This document shows, one piece after another, positions 44,744-53,576 of a DNA stretch of 64,000 bases. The notes under the pieces are model-generated. The model was not told where the DNA came from. It searched no databases and saw only the letters and a list, made by a program, of their open reading frames with translations. Location of the stretch: positions 1-64,000 of the forward strand of contig NZ_JBDZDR010000008.1 of the NCBI RefSeq assembly GCF_040049255.1, read 5' to 3'. Every line of letters starts with the position of its first letter. Positions within the stretch are counted from its first letter, which is position 1. This DNA is from Pseudaminobacter sp040049255 (GTDB lineage: Bacteria; Pseudomonadota; Alphaproteobacteria; Rhizobiales; Rhizobiaceae). Position numbers and translations under genes: made by a program.

Positions 44744-46512
44744 GCCGTGCTGCCTTCCGTCGGCAGGCCAGGCACGTTCTGCGGGATGAAATCTTCGGGC
44801 GCGCCCGGCACGCTGTAGTCATAGGCCCAGCGATAGACCAACGGCAGTTCCTTGCCGAAATTGCCGTGCGGCGGGGGCGTGCCGGCCGTCTGCCATTCAA
44901 GCGTTGTCGCCCGCCACGGGTTGTCGCCCGCTTCCTTGCCGTGGCGCAGGCTCCAGAAAAGGTTGAACAGGAACACAAGCTGGGCCGCCCCGACCACGAG
45001 CGCGGCGATGGTGATGAACTCGTTCAGCACATGCACCGATGGCGGCACGAATGCGGTGTCGCCAAGCTCGGGATAGCGGCGCGGTATGCCGACCAGCCCG
45101 ATATAGTGCATGGGGAAGAAGATCAGGTAGGTGCCGAGGAAGGTGACCCAGAAGTGCAGCCGGCCCAGCGTGTCGTCGAGCATCCGGCCGGTGATCTTGG
45201 GATACCAGTGGTAGATCGCGCCGAAGATGACGAGGATCGGCGCCACTCCCATCACCATGTGGAAATGCGCCACCACGAACATCGTGTCGGACAGTGGCAC
45301 ATCGACCACGACATTGCCCAGGAACAGGCCGCTCAAGCCGCCATTGATGAAGGTGACGATGAAGGCGAGCGCAAACAGCATCGGCACTGTCAGGTGAATG
45401 TCGCCCCGCCACAAGGTCAGGATCCAGTTATAGACCTTGATTGCCGTCGGCACCGCGATGATCAGCGTCGTTGTGGCGAAGAAGAAGCCGAAATAGGGGT
45501 GCATGCCCGAAACATACATGTGGTGGGCCCAGACGACGAAGCTGAGCGCGCCGATGATCACGATCGCCCACACCATCATGCGATAGCCGAAGATGTTCTT
45601 GCGCGCGTGGGTGGCTATGAGATCGGAGACGATGCCGAATGCCGGCAGCGCAACGATATAGACCTCCGGATGGCCGAAGAACCAGAATAGGTGCTGGAAC
45701 ATGATGGGGCTTCCGCCGTCATGCGGCAGCGGCGTTCCCATGTCCACCATGGCCGGCATGAAGAAGCTCGAGCCGACGACACGGTCGAACAACAGCATGA
45801 CGCAGGCGACGAACAATGCGGGGAACGCCAGCAGCGCCATCACGGTTGCGGTGAAGATGCCCCAGACGGTCAGCGGCAGGCGCATCAGGGTCATGCCGCG
45901 GGTGCGTGCCTGCAGCACGGTGACCACATAGTTGAGCCCACCCATGGTGAAGCCGATGATGAACAGGATCAGCGACACGAGCATCAGTATGATGCCCAGG
46001 CTTTCTGAGCCGGGGGTGCCCGAGGTGATGACCTGCGGCGGATAGAGCGTCCAGCCCGCGCCCGTCGGGCCGCCGGGTGCGAAGAAGCTGGCCACCAGCA
46101 CCAGGACGGCGAGCAGGTAGATCCAGTAGCTCAGCATGTTGGCATATGGAAACACCATGTCGCGCGCGCCGACCATCAGCGGGATCAGGTAGTTTCCGAA
46201 GCCGCCGAGGAACAGCGCGGTCAGCAGGTAGATGACCATGATCATGCCGTGCATGGTCATGAACTGGTAGTAGGTGTCGGGGGTGATGAAGGAGAAGGTA
46301 TCGGGAAAGCCGAGCTTGAGCCGCATCAGCCAGGACAGCACGAGCGCGACGAAGCCGATGGCCATGGCCGTGCTCGCATACTGGATCGCGATGACCTTGG
46401 CGTCCTGCGAAAAAACATATTTCGTCCACCAGCTGTGCGGATGGTAAAGCTCCATCTCGGCCACTTCTGCGGGCGGAATGAACTCCGTTCCCTGAGGCGT
46501 GACATCGGTCAT
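44740..46512 (-). CDS. coxN: Cytochrome c oxidase subunit I
   Basis: A 590-residue catalytic subunit with twelve predicted helices, reducing oxygen to water and pumping protons. Visible sites: MTMHGMIMV (low-spin haem His), FGNYLIPLMVGARDMVFPYAN (D-channel region), FWFFGHPEVY (CuB His, the E and Y of the A1-type xGHPEVY motif), VWAHHMYVSG (two CuB His) and VAHFHMVMG (haem His pair). The GHPEVY motif marks a type A1 haem-copper oxidase with intact D- and K-type proton paths. GAGGT precedes the start. No haem or copper assembly factors are found nearby. Confidence 0.95.
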   Translation of the reverse strand: MTDVTPQGTEFIPPAEVAEMELYHPHSWWTKYVFSQDAKVIAIQYASTAMAIGFVALVLSWLMRLKLGFPDTFSFITPDTYYQFMTMHGMIMVIYLLTALFLGGFGNYLIPLMVGARDMVFPYANMLSYWIYLLAVLVLVASFFAPGGPTGAGWTLYPPQVITSGTPGSESLGIILMLVSLILFIIGFTMGGLNYVVTVLQARTRGMTLMRLPLTVWGIFTATVMALLAFPALFVACVMLLFDRVVGSSFFMPAMVDMGTPLPHDGGSPIMFQHLFWFFGHPEVYIVALPAFGIVSDLIATHARKNIFGYRMMVWAIVIIGALSFVVWAHHMYVSGMHPYFGFFFATTTLIIAVPTAIKVYNWILTLWRGDIHLTVPMLFALAFIVTFINGGLSGLFLGNVVVDVPLSDTMFVVAHFHMVMGVAPILVIFGAIYHWYPKITGRMLDDTLGRLHFWVTFLGTYLIFFPMHYIGLVGIPRRYPELGDTAFVPPSVHVLNEFITIAALVVGAAQLVFLFNLFWSLRHGKEAGDNPWRATTLEWQTAGTPPPHGNFGKELPLVYRWAYDYSVPGAPEDFIPQNVPGLPTEGSTA

Positions 46513-46570
46513 CGGACACCTCTTCGTTCCTGCGATCCTGTTGCCGCCCGGCCTTGCTGCGGCCGCCCGG

Positions 46571-47416
46571 CTAGTTCACCTTCGCTGCTCTGGTTGCAGG
46601 CTCAGCAAGCGCTCCCGTCTTCGCCGGCGCGGTCAACTGGGCGAAAGTCGACTGCTGCTGCAGCCATGCGGCATAGTCCTGCTCGGTATCGACCTGGACC
46701 GCGCCACGCATGAAGGCGTGGCCGACGCCGCAAAGCTCGGCGCAGAGCACCTCGAAGGTTCCGGTCCGCGTGGGCGTGAACCAGAAATAGGTGACCATGC
46801 CGGGCACCATGTCCATTCGGGCGCGGAATTCCGGCACGTAGAAATCGTGCAACACGTCTATCGAGCGCAGCAGCATCTTCACCGGCTTGCCAATGGGCAG
46901 ATGCAAGTCGGCTGCATTGACAATGACGTCATCCTTGCTGTTCGGATCGTTTGGATCGATGCCGAGCGGATTGTCCGGACTGACCAGGCGCGCGTTGGAA
47001 GTGCCGAGCTTGCCGTCCTTGCCCGGCAGGCGATAGCTCCACTGCCATTGCTGGGCAAAGACCTCGACTTCCGACGCATCGTCGGGAACGTTGATGAAAT
47101 GGCTCCAGACGACCAGGCCCGGCGCCAGCATCGCGGTCACGCCAAGGGCGGTCGCGATCGTCAGCCAGGATTCGAGCTTTCGGCGTTCCGGCTCGTAGGC
47201 AGCCTTTGCTCCCTCCTTGTGGCGGAAGCGGTAAACGCAATAAGCCATGAACAACACGACAGCCGCAAAGACAGTGCCGGTGATCCAGAAAGTTATCGAA
47301 AGAGTATCGTCGATATAGCTCCAGTTGGAAGCTATAGGCGTAGACCACCACGGGCTCAGAACATGGAAAAGAACTGAGCCAACTACGATCAGAACGAGCA
47401 CGAGCGCAACGGCCAT
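46571..47416 (-). CDS. coxM: Cytochrome c oxidase subunit II
   Basis: A 281-residue subunit II. Two N-terminal helices anchor it (ALVLVLIVVGSVLFHVL and FWITGTVFAAVVLFMAYCVY region). The periplasmic cupredoxin domain holds the CuA site: His in DVLHDFYVPEF and the cluster CAELCGVGHAFM. The aromatic electron-entry patch is QQWQWSYRLPG. There is no fused cytochrome c CXXCH motif, so an external cytochrome c is the donor. GGAGGA lies seven bases before ATG. It is the first gene of the operon, in the order II-I-III-III-IV. Confidence 0.94.
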   Translation of the reverse strand: MAVALVLVLIVVGSVLFHVLSPWWSTPIASNWSYIDDTLSITFWITGTVFAAVVLFMAYCVYRFRHKEGAKAAYEPERRKLESWLTIATALGVTAMLAPGLVVWSHFINVPDDASEVEVFAQQWQWSYRLPGKDGKLGTSNARLVSPDNPLGIDPNDPNSKDDVIVNAADLHLPIGKPVKMLLRSIDVLHDFYVPEFRARMDMVPGMVTYFWFTPTRTGTFEVLCAELCGVGHAFMRGAVQVDTEQDYAAWLQQQSTFAQLTAPAKTGALAEPATRAAKVN

Positions 47417-47642
47417 CCTCGGTTCCTCCGGCCAGAAGACATTGTCTCCCCGTCAAAGCCGGCGGCATTATAGCTTGATCTCAACGAAAAATACTAGAGC
47501 AATGAACGGCATGGACCGGCCGCCCTGACGAGGCAAATTGGTGGTTCCTGCAGCCATTCGGCGTAGGTGCCCCCCTCAAGGCGCAACAGGCGCAACGGAG
47601 CAGAGTTTGCTGCGCGAAATACCGGCATTGCTGGCGCTCCGG
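47417..47642. other. Promoter gap before the oxidase operon
   Basis: This stretch of 226 bases lies between the end of gbpR and the start of the oxidase operon, both read on the minus strand. It includes an AT-rich patch near 47470-47505 suited to a promoter. No gene is seen; no Fnr- or Fix-type dyad was recognised. Confidence 0.3.
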
Positions 47643-48599
47643 TCATCTCCTGGCGGCGGCGCCTCGCAGCCGTGCGACCTCTTCCAGAACCAGTGCGTGC
47701 AGGCGGCCGGCAGCAGGCGAAAGGCCGCGGCCGCGATAGGTGATGATGTGATACGGAGAGACCTCGATCGGAACGGCGAGGTCGATGACGGCAAGCGAAC
47801 CCGCACCGGTCCCCTGCATCAGGCGGGCCACCTCCAGCGACATTGGCGCGATCATGTCGGACTCCACCAGAAGCGCCATCATCAGCACGAGCGACGACGT
47901 GGCGACGACATCGGCAGGCCCCGGCAGGCCGGCGTGGATGAAGGCGGCTTCCACCGCCTGGCGGATCGGCATGCCCCGTTCCTGGATGATCCATGGGTGC
48001 TCGGCAAGGGCGGCAAGCGGCACGTTGCGCTTGCTTGCCAGCGGGTGGCTGCTGCGCACCAGGCAGCGCACGGTCTCGATCGCGCCGGGAACGATGTCGA
48101 AGGCGTCCACGTCCGATTCCGGCAGCAGGCGGCCGATGATGAAGTCATAGTCGCCTTCTTCCAGTCCGCGCATGAGCTGGATCGACGGCCCGACGTCGAT
48201 GCGCAGTTCCACAAGCGGAGTGAGCGCCTTCAGCCTGCGAATGGCCGGCACGAGGCAGCCGACGGCAGGGCCGGTAACCGCGCCTGCCTGGACGAGGCCG
48301 CTGCGCCCCTCGCGCTCCTCCTGCAGTTCGCGGGCGAGGTCCTGCATCCCCATCAGCATCGTATGCGCGCGGCGGACGAGGATGTCGCCCAGCGGCGTGG
48401 GCGTCATGCCGCGCGGATGACGCTCGAACAACGGTGCCCCGACCAATCGCTCGATCTCGGCAAGCGTGCGCGAAGCGGCGGGCTGGGTGAGCGCCAGGGC
48501 CTGGGCTGCAGCCTGGATCTGGCCGTGTTGGGCAATCGCGGCCACCAGCCTCAGATGGGCCAGCTTCAGGAAGGGCAGAGACGACGGCAGGAAGGCCAT
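47643..48599 (-). CDS. gbpR: LysR-type regulator, GbpR-like (galactose-binding-protein regulator)
   Basis: A 318-residue LysR regulator with the helix-turn-helix at about residues 13-70 (HGQIQAAAQALALTQPAASR, then LAEIERLVGAPLFER). The effector domain starts around LVQAGAVTGPAVGCL. It is divergent from chvE with 123 bases between, exactly as gbpR stands to chvE in Agrobacterium, where it activates the sugar-transport genes in response to aldoses. The identification rests on this context together with the subfamily features. It probably binds the dyad at 48601-48625. Confidence 0.88.
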   Translation of the reverse strand: MAFLPSSLPFLKLAHLRLVAAIAQHGQIQAAAQALALTQPAASRTLAEIERLVGAPLFERHPRGMTPTPLGDILVRRAHTMLMGMQDLARELQEEREGRSGLVQAGAVTGPAVGCLVPAIRRLKALTPLVELRIDVGPSIQLMRGLEEGDYDFIIGRLLPESDVDAFDIVPGAIETVRCLVRSSHPLASKRNVPLAALAEHPWIIQERGMPIRQAVEAAFIHAGLPGPADVVATSSLVLMMALLVESDMIAPMSLEVARLMQGTGAGSLAVIDLAVPIEVSPYHIITYRGRGLSPAAGRLHALVLEEVARLRGAAARR

Positions 48600-48600
48600 T

Positions 48601-48625
48601 TCCGATATACCAGTTTTGATATGGA
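48601..48625. promoter_or_regulatory. LysR-type dyad in the gbpR/chvE gap
   Basis: TCCGATAT (48601-48608) and ATATGGA (48619-48625) form an imperfect dyad around a ten-base centre, containing ATA-N10-TAT with the T-N11-A spacing. It abuts the gbpR start codon, a common place for an autoregulatory site. Confidence 0.5.
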
Positions 48626-48722
48626 TTCCGGTAATAATTCGATTTGCCCGTTATGTCGATAGGTTCTATCTCTTTCAGAGGAGGCTTCGGGGTCGGAGGA
48701 ACCCCGTCAAAGGGAGGACAAC

Positions 48723-49787
48723 ATGAAGATGAGGTTTCTTGCGGCGACAGCCGCACTTGGCGCGTGCCTGCTTGCTGCCCAGGCCTGGGCCGACAGCAAG
48801 GGACTGGTGGGCATCGCCATGCCGACCAAATCGTCGGCGCGCTGGATCGACGACGGCAACAACATGGTCAAGCAGCTGACGGAAGCCGGCTACGACACCG
48901 ATCTGCAATATGCCGAGGACGACATTCCCAACCAGCTCTCGCAGATCGAGAACATGATCACCAAGGGCGTGAAGGTGCTGGTGATCGCTTCGATCGACGG
49001 CACGACGCTGACCAACGCGCTGGAGAACGCCGAGGCTGCCGGCATCAAGGTGATCGCCTATGACCGCCTGATCCGCGAAAGCGACGCCGTCAGCTACTAT
49101 GCCACCTTCGACAATTTCAAGGTTGGCGTGCAGCAGGCGTCCTCGCTGGTCAAGGGCTTGAAGGAGCGCTTCCCGGACCAGAAGCCCTGGAACGTCGAGC
49201 TGTTCGGCGGTTCCCCGGACGACAACAACGCCTTCTTTTTCTACAATGGCGGCATGTCGGTGCTGCAGCCGCTGATCGATTCCGGCGACATCGTCATTCC
49301 GTCGGGGCAGATGGGCATGGACAAGGTCGGCACCCTGCGCTGGGACGGCGCGGTGGCGCAGGCCCGCATGGACAACATTCTCTCCGCCAACTATTCGCAG
49401 AAGCAGCTACACGGCGTGCTTTCGCCCTATGACGGCCTGTCGATCGGCATCCTGTCTTCGGTCAAGGGCGTGGGCTACGGCTCGGGCGACCTGAAGATGC
49501 CGATCGTGACCGGCCAGGACGCCGAGATCCCCTCGGTCAAGTCGATCGTCGCCGGCGAGCAGTATTCGACCATCTTCAAGGACACCCGCGCACTTGCCGG
49601 CGTCACGGTGAAGATGATCGATGCCGTGCTTCAGGGCACGCAGCCGGAAATCAACGACACCGAAACCTACGACAACGGCAAGAAGGTTGTTCCCTCCTAT
49701 CTTCTGGAGCCGGTTTCGGTCGACGCCTCCAATTACGAGGACGTGCTCGTCGGCTCGGGCTACTACAAGGCCGAGCAGCTCAAGTAA
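48723..49787 (+). CDS. chvE: Multiple sugar-binding periplasmic receptor ChvE
   Basis: A 354-residue periplasmic sugar-binding protein. Signal peptide about residues 1-23 (LAATAALGACLLAAQAWA). The mature start KGLVGIAMPTKSSARWIDDG, then GYDTDLQYAEDDIPNQ and ELFGGSPDDNNAFFFYNGG, are hallmarks of ChvE, which binds galactose, glucose, arabinose and other aldoses. In Agrobacterium it also feeds the VirA virulence sensor; no vir genes are seen here. GGGAGGA precedes the ATG. A strong hairpin follows the gene before gguA. Confidence 0.94.
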   Translation: MKMRFLAATAALGACLLAAQAWADSKGLVGIAMPTKSSARWIDDGNNMVKQLTEAGYDTDLQYAEDDIPNQLSQIENMITKGVKVLVIASIDGTTLTNALENAEAAGIKVIAYDRLIRESDAVSYYATFDNFKVGVQQASSLVKGLKERFPDQKPWNVELFGGSPDDNNAFFFYNGGMSVLQPLIDSGDIVIPSGQMGMDKVGTLRWDGAVAQARMDNILSANYSQKQLHGVLSPYDGLSIGILSSVKGVGYGSGDLKMPIVTGQDAEIPSVKSIVAGEQYSTIFKDTRALAGVTVKMIDAVLQGTQPEINDTETYDNGKKVVPSYLLEPVSVDASNYEDVLVGSGYYKAEQLK

Positions 49788-49799
49788 GGTCTCGGCGGG

Positions 49800-49827
49800 G
49801 CGAGGGGGCGCTGGCCGCTCCCCTCGC
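49800..49827 (+). promoter_or_regulatory. Hairpin between chvE and gguA
   Basis: GCGAGGGG (49800-49807) pairs perfectly with CCCCTCGC (49820-49827) across a 12-base loop, between the chvE stop and the gguA ribosome site. There is no T-tract, so mRNA protection of the chvE segment or partial attenuation are the likely roles. Confidence 0.65.
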
Positions 49828-49844
49828 GCCGGCGGAGGAACGGC

Positions 49845-51383
49845 ATGACTGCGCTTCTTGAAATGCGGGGCATCGGCAAGTCCTTTCCGGGCGTGCGGGC
49901 GCTCAATCGCGTCAACCTTCGGGTCGAGAAAGGCGAGATCCACGCGATCTGCGGCGAGAACGGCGCCGGCAAGTCGACCCTGATGAAGGTGCTTTCCGGC
50001 GTCTATCCGCACGGCTCCTACGAGGGCGAGATCTTCTATGACGGCCGCCCCATGGCCTTTCGAGGCATTCGCGACAGCGAGGCCGAAGGCATCATCATCA
50101 TCCACCAGGAACTGGCGCTGGTGCCGCTGCTCTCGATTGCCGAGAACATCTTTCTCGGCAACGAGGTGGCGACGCGCGGCGTCATCAACTGGCCGCTTGC
50201 CTTCCGCCGCACCGAGCAGCTCTTGCAAAAGGTCGGGCTCAACGAGGCGCCGACAACGCCGGTTGAAAAGCTCGGCGTCGGCAAGCAGCAGCTGGTCGAG
50301 ATCGCCAAGGCGCTCGCCAAGGACGTGAAGCTGCTGATCCTCGACGAACCGACGGCCGCCCTGCAGGAAAACGACAGCCAGAAGCTTCTCGACCTCCTGC
50401 GCGAGCTCAAGGCCCAGGGCGTCACCGCCATCATCATTTCGCACAAGCTCAATGAGATCCGCCGCATCGCCGACCGCGTCACCGTCCTGCGCGACGGTTC
50501 CACCGTCTCGACGCTTTCGCGCGACGAGGTGAGCGAGGAGCGCATCATCCGCGACATGGTCGGCCGCGACATGGCGCATCGCTATCCCGAACGGACGCCC
50601 CAGATCGGCAATGTGCTGATGGAGGTGAGGGGATGGAACGTCGGCCACGCCGACCAGCCGCGGCAGATGATCCGCGACGCAAGCTTCACCGTCCGCCGCG
50701 GCGAAATCGTCGGCATCGCCGGACTGATGGGCTCCGGCCGCACGGAACTTGCCATGAGCCTCTTTGGCCGCAGCTACGGCCGCTACCTCTCCGGCGAGGC
50801 GGCAATAGAGGGCCGGCCGGCCGATCTCTCCAGCGTCAGCCGCGCCATCGACGCTGGCCTCGCCTATGTCACGGAAGACCGCAAGGCCCTCGGCCTCATT
50901 CTTGAAGAGCCGCTGACCCGCAACATCTCGCTCGCCAATCTCGCCGGCGTCGCCAGCGGCTGGGTTCTCGGCAAGGGTCGCGAGCACAAGGTCGCCGAGG
51001 AATATCGCCGCGCTCTCAGCATCCGCACGCCGGGCGTGCACCAGCGCGTGGTCAACCTCTCGGGCGGCAACCAGCAGAAGGTGGTGCTGTCGAAATGGCT
51101 CTTCACCGATCCGCAGGTGCTGATCCTCGACGAGCCGACACGCGGCATCGATGTCGGCGCGAAATACGAGATCTACGCCATCATGAACGACCTGGCGGCG
51201 CAGGGGCGCGGCATCGTGATGATCTCGTCGGAAATGCCGGAACTGCTCGGCATGTGCGACCGCATCTACGTCATGAATGAGGGACGCATCATCGGCGAGC
51301 TTCCGAGGGAAGTGGCCAGCCAGGAAGGCATCATGGGCCTCATCATCAGGGACGGAAACGTAAACAGGGAGCACGCTGCGTGA
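49845..51383 (+). CDS. gguA: Sugar ABC transporter ATP-binding protein GguA
   Basis: A 512-residue double ATPase of the ribose/galactose/xylose class. The first domain has Walker A GENGAGKST (about 38-46) and the signature LGVGKQQLVEIAKAL. The second has a degenerate P-loop (GLMGSGRTE), normal for this class, and LSGGNQQKVVLSKWL. Walker B motifs are LLILDEPT and VLILDEPT. GGAGGA lies before the ATG. Its stop overlaps the start of gguB (GTGA). Confidence 0.94.
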   Translation: MTALLEMRGIGKSFPGVRALNRVNLRVEKGEIHAICGENGAGKSTLMKVLSGVYPHGSYEGEIFYDGRPMAFRGIRDSEAEGIIIIHQELALVPLLSIAENIFLGNEVATRGVINWPLAFRRTEQLLQKVGLNEAPTTPVEKLGVGKQQLVEIAKALAKDVKLLILDEPTAALQENDSQKLLDLLRELKAQGVTAIIISHKLNEIRRIADRVTVLRDGSTVSTLSRDEVSEERIIRDMVGRDMAHRYPERTPQIGNVLMEVRGWNVGHADQPRQMIRDASFTVRRGEIVGIAGLMGSGRTELAMSLFGRSYGRYLSGEAAIEGRPADLSSVSRAIDAGLAYVTEDRKALGLILEEPLTRNISLANLAGVASGWVLGKGREHKVAEEYRRALSIRTPGVHQRVVNLSGGNQQKVVLSKWLFTDPQVLILDEPTRGIDVGAKYEIYAIMNDLAAQGRGIVMISSEMPELLGMCDRIYVMNEGRIIGELPREVASQEGIMGLIIRDGNVNREHAA

Positions 51384-52567
51384 CCAACGCCATAGATACC
51401 CTGCGGGTGCAGCTTGGGGGCAACCTCCGCGAAAACGGGATGATGCTGGCGCTGCTCGCCATCGTCGTCTTCTTCCTCGTGGTGGTGCGCGCCGTGCAGG
51501 ACGTGGACTTCCTGTCGGCGCAGAACATCACCAACCTGTTCCTGCAGAATTCCTACGTCATCATCATGGCGCTCGGCATGCTGCTGGTCATCGTCGCCGG
51601 CCATATCGACCTGTCGGTCGGTTCGGTCGCCGCCTTCACGGGTGCTGTGGCGGGCACGCTGACCGTCTATGCCGGCTGGCCGGTCTATGCCGTGATCCCG
51701 GCGGTGCTTGTGGTCGGCGCGCTGATAGGCGCCGCGCAGGGCTACTGGATTGCCTTCTGGCGCATCCCGTCCTTCATCGTGACGCTGGCCGCCATGCTCG
51801 TGTTCCGCGGCCTCACCCTGTGGCTGCTGGCCGGACAGAACATCGGCCCCTTTCCGCGCTCCTTCCAGTCGCTCTCGACCGGGTTCATCCCCGACTTCTT
51901 CGGCGTCGACCGGCCCAATGTCACGGCCCTTCTCATTGTCGTCCTCGCCATTGCGGCGCTCGTCTGGCGTAGCTTGAAGAGCCGCAACCAGGATCTCGCC
52001 TTCGGCATGGAGGTCGGCTCGTCCGCAATGTTCTGGCTGCGCAACTGCCTCATTGCCGTGGCGCTGCTCTTCGTCGGCTGGAAGCTCGCAAGCTTCCGCG
52101 GCCTGCCCAACGTGCTCATCATCATGTCGGTGCTGATCGCCGCCTACAGCTTCTTCACCAACCAGACGACCACTGGCCGCCGCATCTATGCCGTCGGCGG
52201 CAACGAGAAGGCGGCGCGGCTCTCCGGCATCAAGACCGAGCGGCTTGCCTTCCTCACCTTCGTCAACATGGGCGTCCTTGCCTCGCTCGCCGGCATGATC
52301 GTCACCGCCCGCCTCAATTCGGCGACTCCGAAGGCCGGCGTCGGCTTCGAACTAGACGTCATCGCGGCGGTGTTCATCGGCGGTGCTTCCATGTCCGGCG
52401 GTTCGGGCAAGGTGGTCGGCGTGGTCGTCGGCGCGCTGATCATGGGCATCATGAACAACGGCATGTCGATCATGGGCATCGGCATCGACTACCAGCAGGT
52501 CATCAAGGGCCTGGTGTTGCTGCTCGCCGTCATCTTCGACGTCTACAACAAGAACAAGCAGGGGTAG
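51380..52567 (+). CDS. gguB: Sugar ABC transporter permease GguB
   Basis: A 395-residue permease with about ten hydrophobic segments, including MMLALLAIVVFFLVVV and NSYVIIMALGMLLVIVAG. The family motif VIVAGHIDLSVGSVAAFTGA is present, as is YAVGGNEKAARLSGI with VNMGVLASLAGM. It starts at GTG overlapping the gguA stop, and ends three bases before gguC. It forms the homodimeric membrane channel for sugars delivered by ChvE. Confidence 0.94.
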   Translation: MTNAIDTLRVQLGGNLRENGMMLALLAIVVFFLVVVRAVQDVDFLSAQNITNLFLQNSYVIIMALGMLLVIVAGHIDLSVGSVAAFTGAVAGTLTVYAGWPVYAVIPAVLVVGALIGAAQGYWIAFWRIPSFIVTLAAMLVFRGLTLWLLAGQNIGPFPRSFQSLSTGFIPDFFGVDRPNVTALLIVVLAIAALVWRSLKSRNQDLAFGMEVGSSAMFWLRNCLIAVALLFVGWKLASFRGLPNVLIIMSVLIAAYSFFTNQTTTGRRIYAVGGNEKAARLSGIKTERLAFLTFVNMGVLASLAGMIVTARLNSATPKAGVGFELDVIAAVFIGGASMSGGSGKVVGVVVGALIMGIMNNGMSIMGIGIDYQQVIKGLVLLLAVIFDVYNKNKQG

Positions 52568-52570
52568 GCA

Positions 52571-53542
52571 ATGCTTCTCAGTCAGATCAGGCACGGTGGC
52601 GTTGCGGTACGCGAAGGCGCTGCTGCATCGGCGAGGCTCGTTCCCGGCGCCACCATTTTCGAACTCGCGCAGGAAGCGATTGCGCAGGGGCGGCCGCTTG
52701 CGAGCCTTGTTCCGCAGGGCGGCGAGACGCTGGACCTCGCCCAGCTGGCGTCCATGGGCGCGCTCGATGTGCCGCTGCGCCACCCTGACCCGTCGCGCAT
52801 GTTCCTGACGGGCACCGGGCTCACCCATACCGGCTCCGCCTCCGCGCGCGATGCCATGCACGCGCCGGCCGAAGGGCTTTCCGACAGCATGAAGATGTTC
52901 CGCATGGGGCTCGAAGGCGGTAAGCCGGCCGCGGGAAGCGTCGGCGTGCAGCCGGAATGGTTCTACAAGGGCACGGGCGCTTGTGCGGTTGCGCCGGGCG
53001 ATCCGCTGGTCTCGCCAGCCTTCGCGCTCGATGGCGGCGAGGAGCCCGAAATCGCCGCCTTCTACCTGGTCGCGCCAGATGGCACGCCCTGCCGCATCGG
53101 CTTCTCGCTGGCCAACGAGTTCTCCGACCACGTGACCGAGCGGATCAACTATCTGTTCCTCGCCCATTCCAAGCTTCGGCCGGCGGCCTTCGGGCCTGAA
53201 CTGCTCGTCGGTGATCTACCCGACGATATTCGTGGCACGTCGCGCATCCTGCGCGGCGGCAAGGCTGTCTGGGAAAAGCCGTTCCTCTCGGGCGAGGCGA
53301 ACATGTCCCATACGATCGCCAATCTCGAACATCACCATTTCAAATACGGCCTGTTCCGCCAGCCGGGCGACCTGCATGTGCACATGTTCGGAACGGCGAC
53401 GCTTTCCTTTGCCGACGGCGTCAAGCCGGAGGAAGGCGATGTCTTTGAAATCTCCGCGCCCGATTTCGGCCTGCCGCTCGCCAACCCGCTGGCGCTCGCG
53501 AAGGAGCCGGCCGAGCGTGCCGTCGCCATCAAGGTCCTGTGA
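52571..53542 (+). CDS. gguC: GguC family protein (AraD1-like, FAH-type fold)
   Basis: A 323-residue cytoplasmic protein of the GguC/AraD1 family, whose C-terminal part resembles the fumarylacetoacetate hydrolase fold (GFSLANEFSDHVTE, ISAPDFGLPLANPL). Preceding motifs are GTGLTHTGSASARDAMH and PEWFYKGTG. It follows gguB after three bases and precedes the dehydratase gene, so it is part of the sugar operon. Its reaction is not certain: members are annotated in L-arabinose breakdown and FAH-fold enzymes act on 2-keto acids. It is a candidate for a step on 2-keto-3-deoxy-aldonate or a lactone, by inference. Confidence 0.88.
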   Translation: MLLSQIRHGGVAVREGAAASARLVPGATIFELAQEAIAQGRPLASLVPQGGETLDLAQLASMGALDVPLRHPDPSRMFLTGTGLTHTGSASARDAMHAPAEGLSDSMKMFRMGLEGGKPAAGSVGVQPEWFYKGTGACAVAPGDPLVSPAFALDGGEEPEIAAFYLVAPDGTPCRIGFSLANEFSDHVTERINYLFLAHSKLRPAAFGPELLVGDLPDDIRGTSRILRGGKAVWEKPFLSGEANMSHTIANLEHHHFKYGLFRQPGDLHVHMFGTATLSFADGVKPEEGDVFEISAPDFGLPLANPLALAKEPAERAVAIKVL

Positions 53543-53576
53543 CGGCGACTGACAGACCAGGAAAGAGAGGCCGACT

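Noticed and set aside
49407..51374. 655-codon frame antisense to chvE and gguA
   Set aside because: Mirror frame in high-GC DNA; no domain, no ribosome site, and both plus-strand genes are certain.
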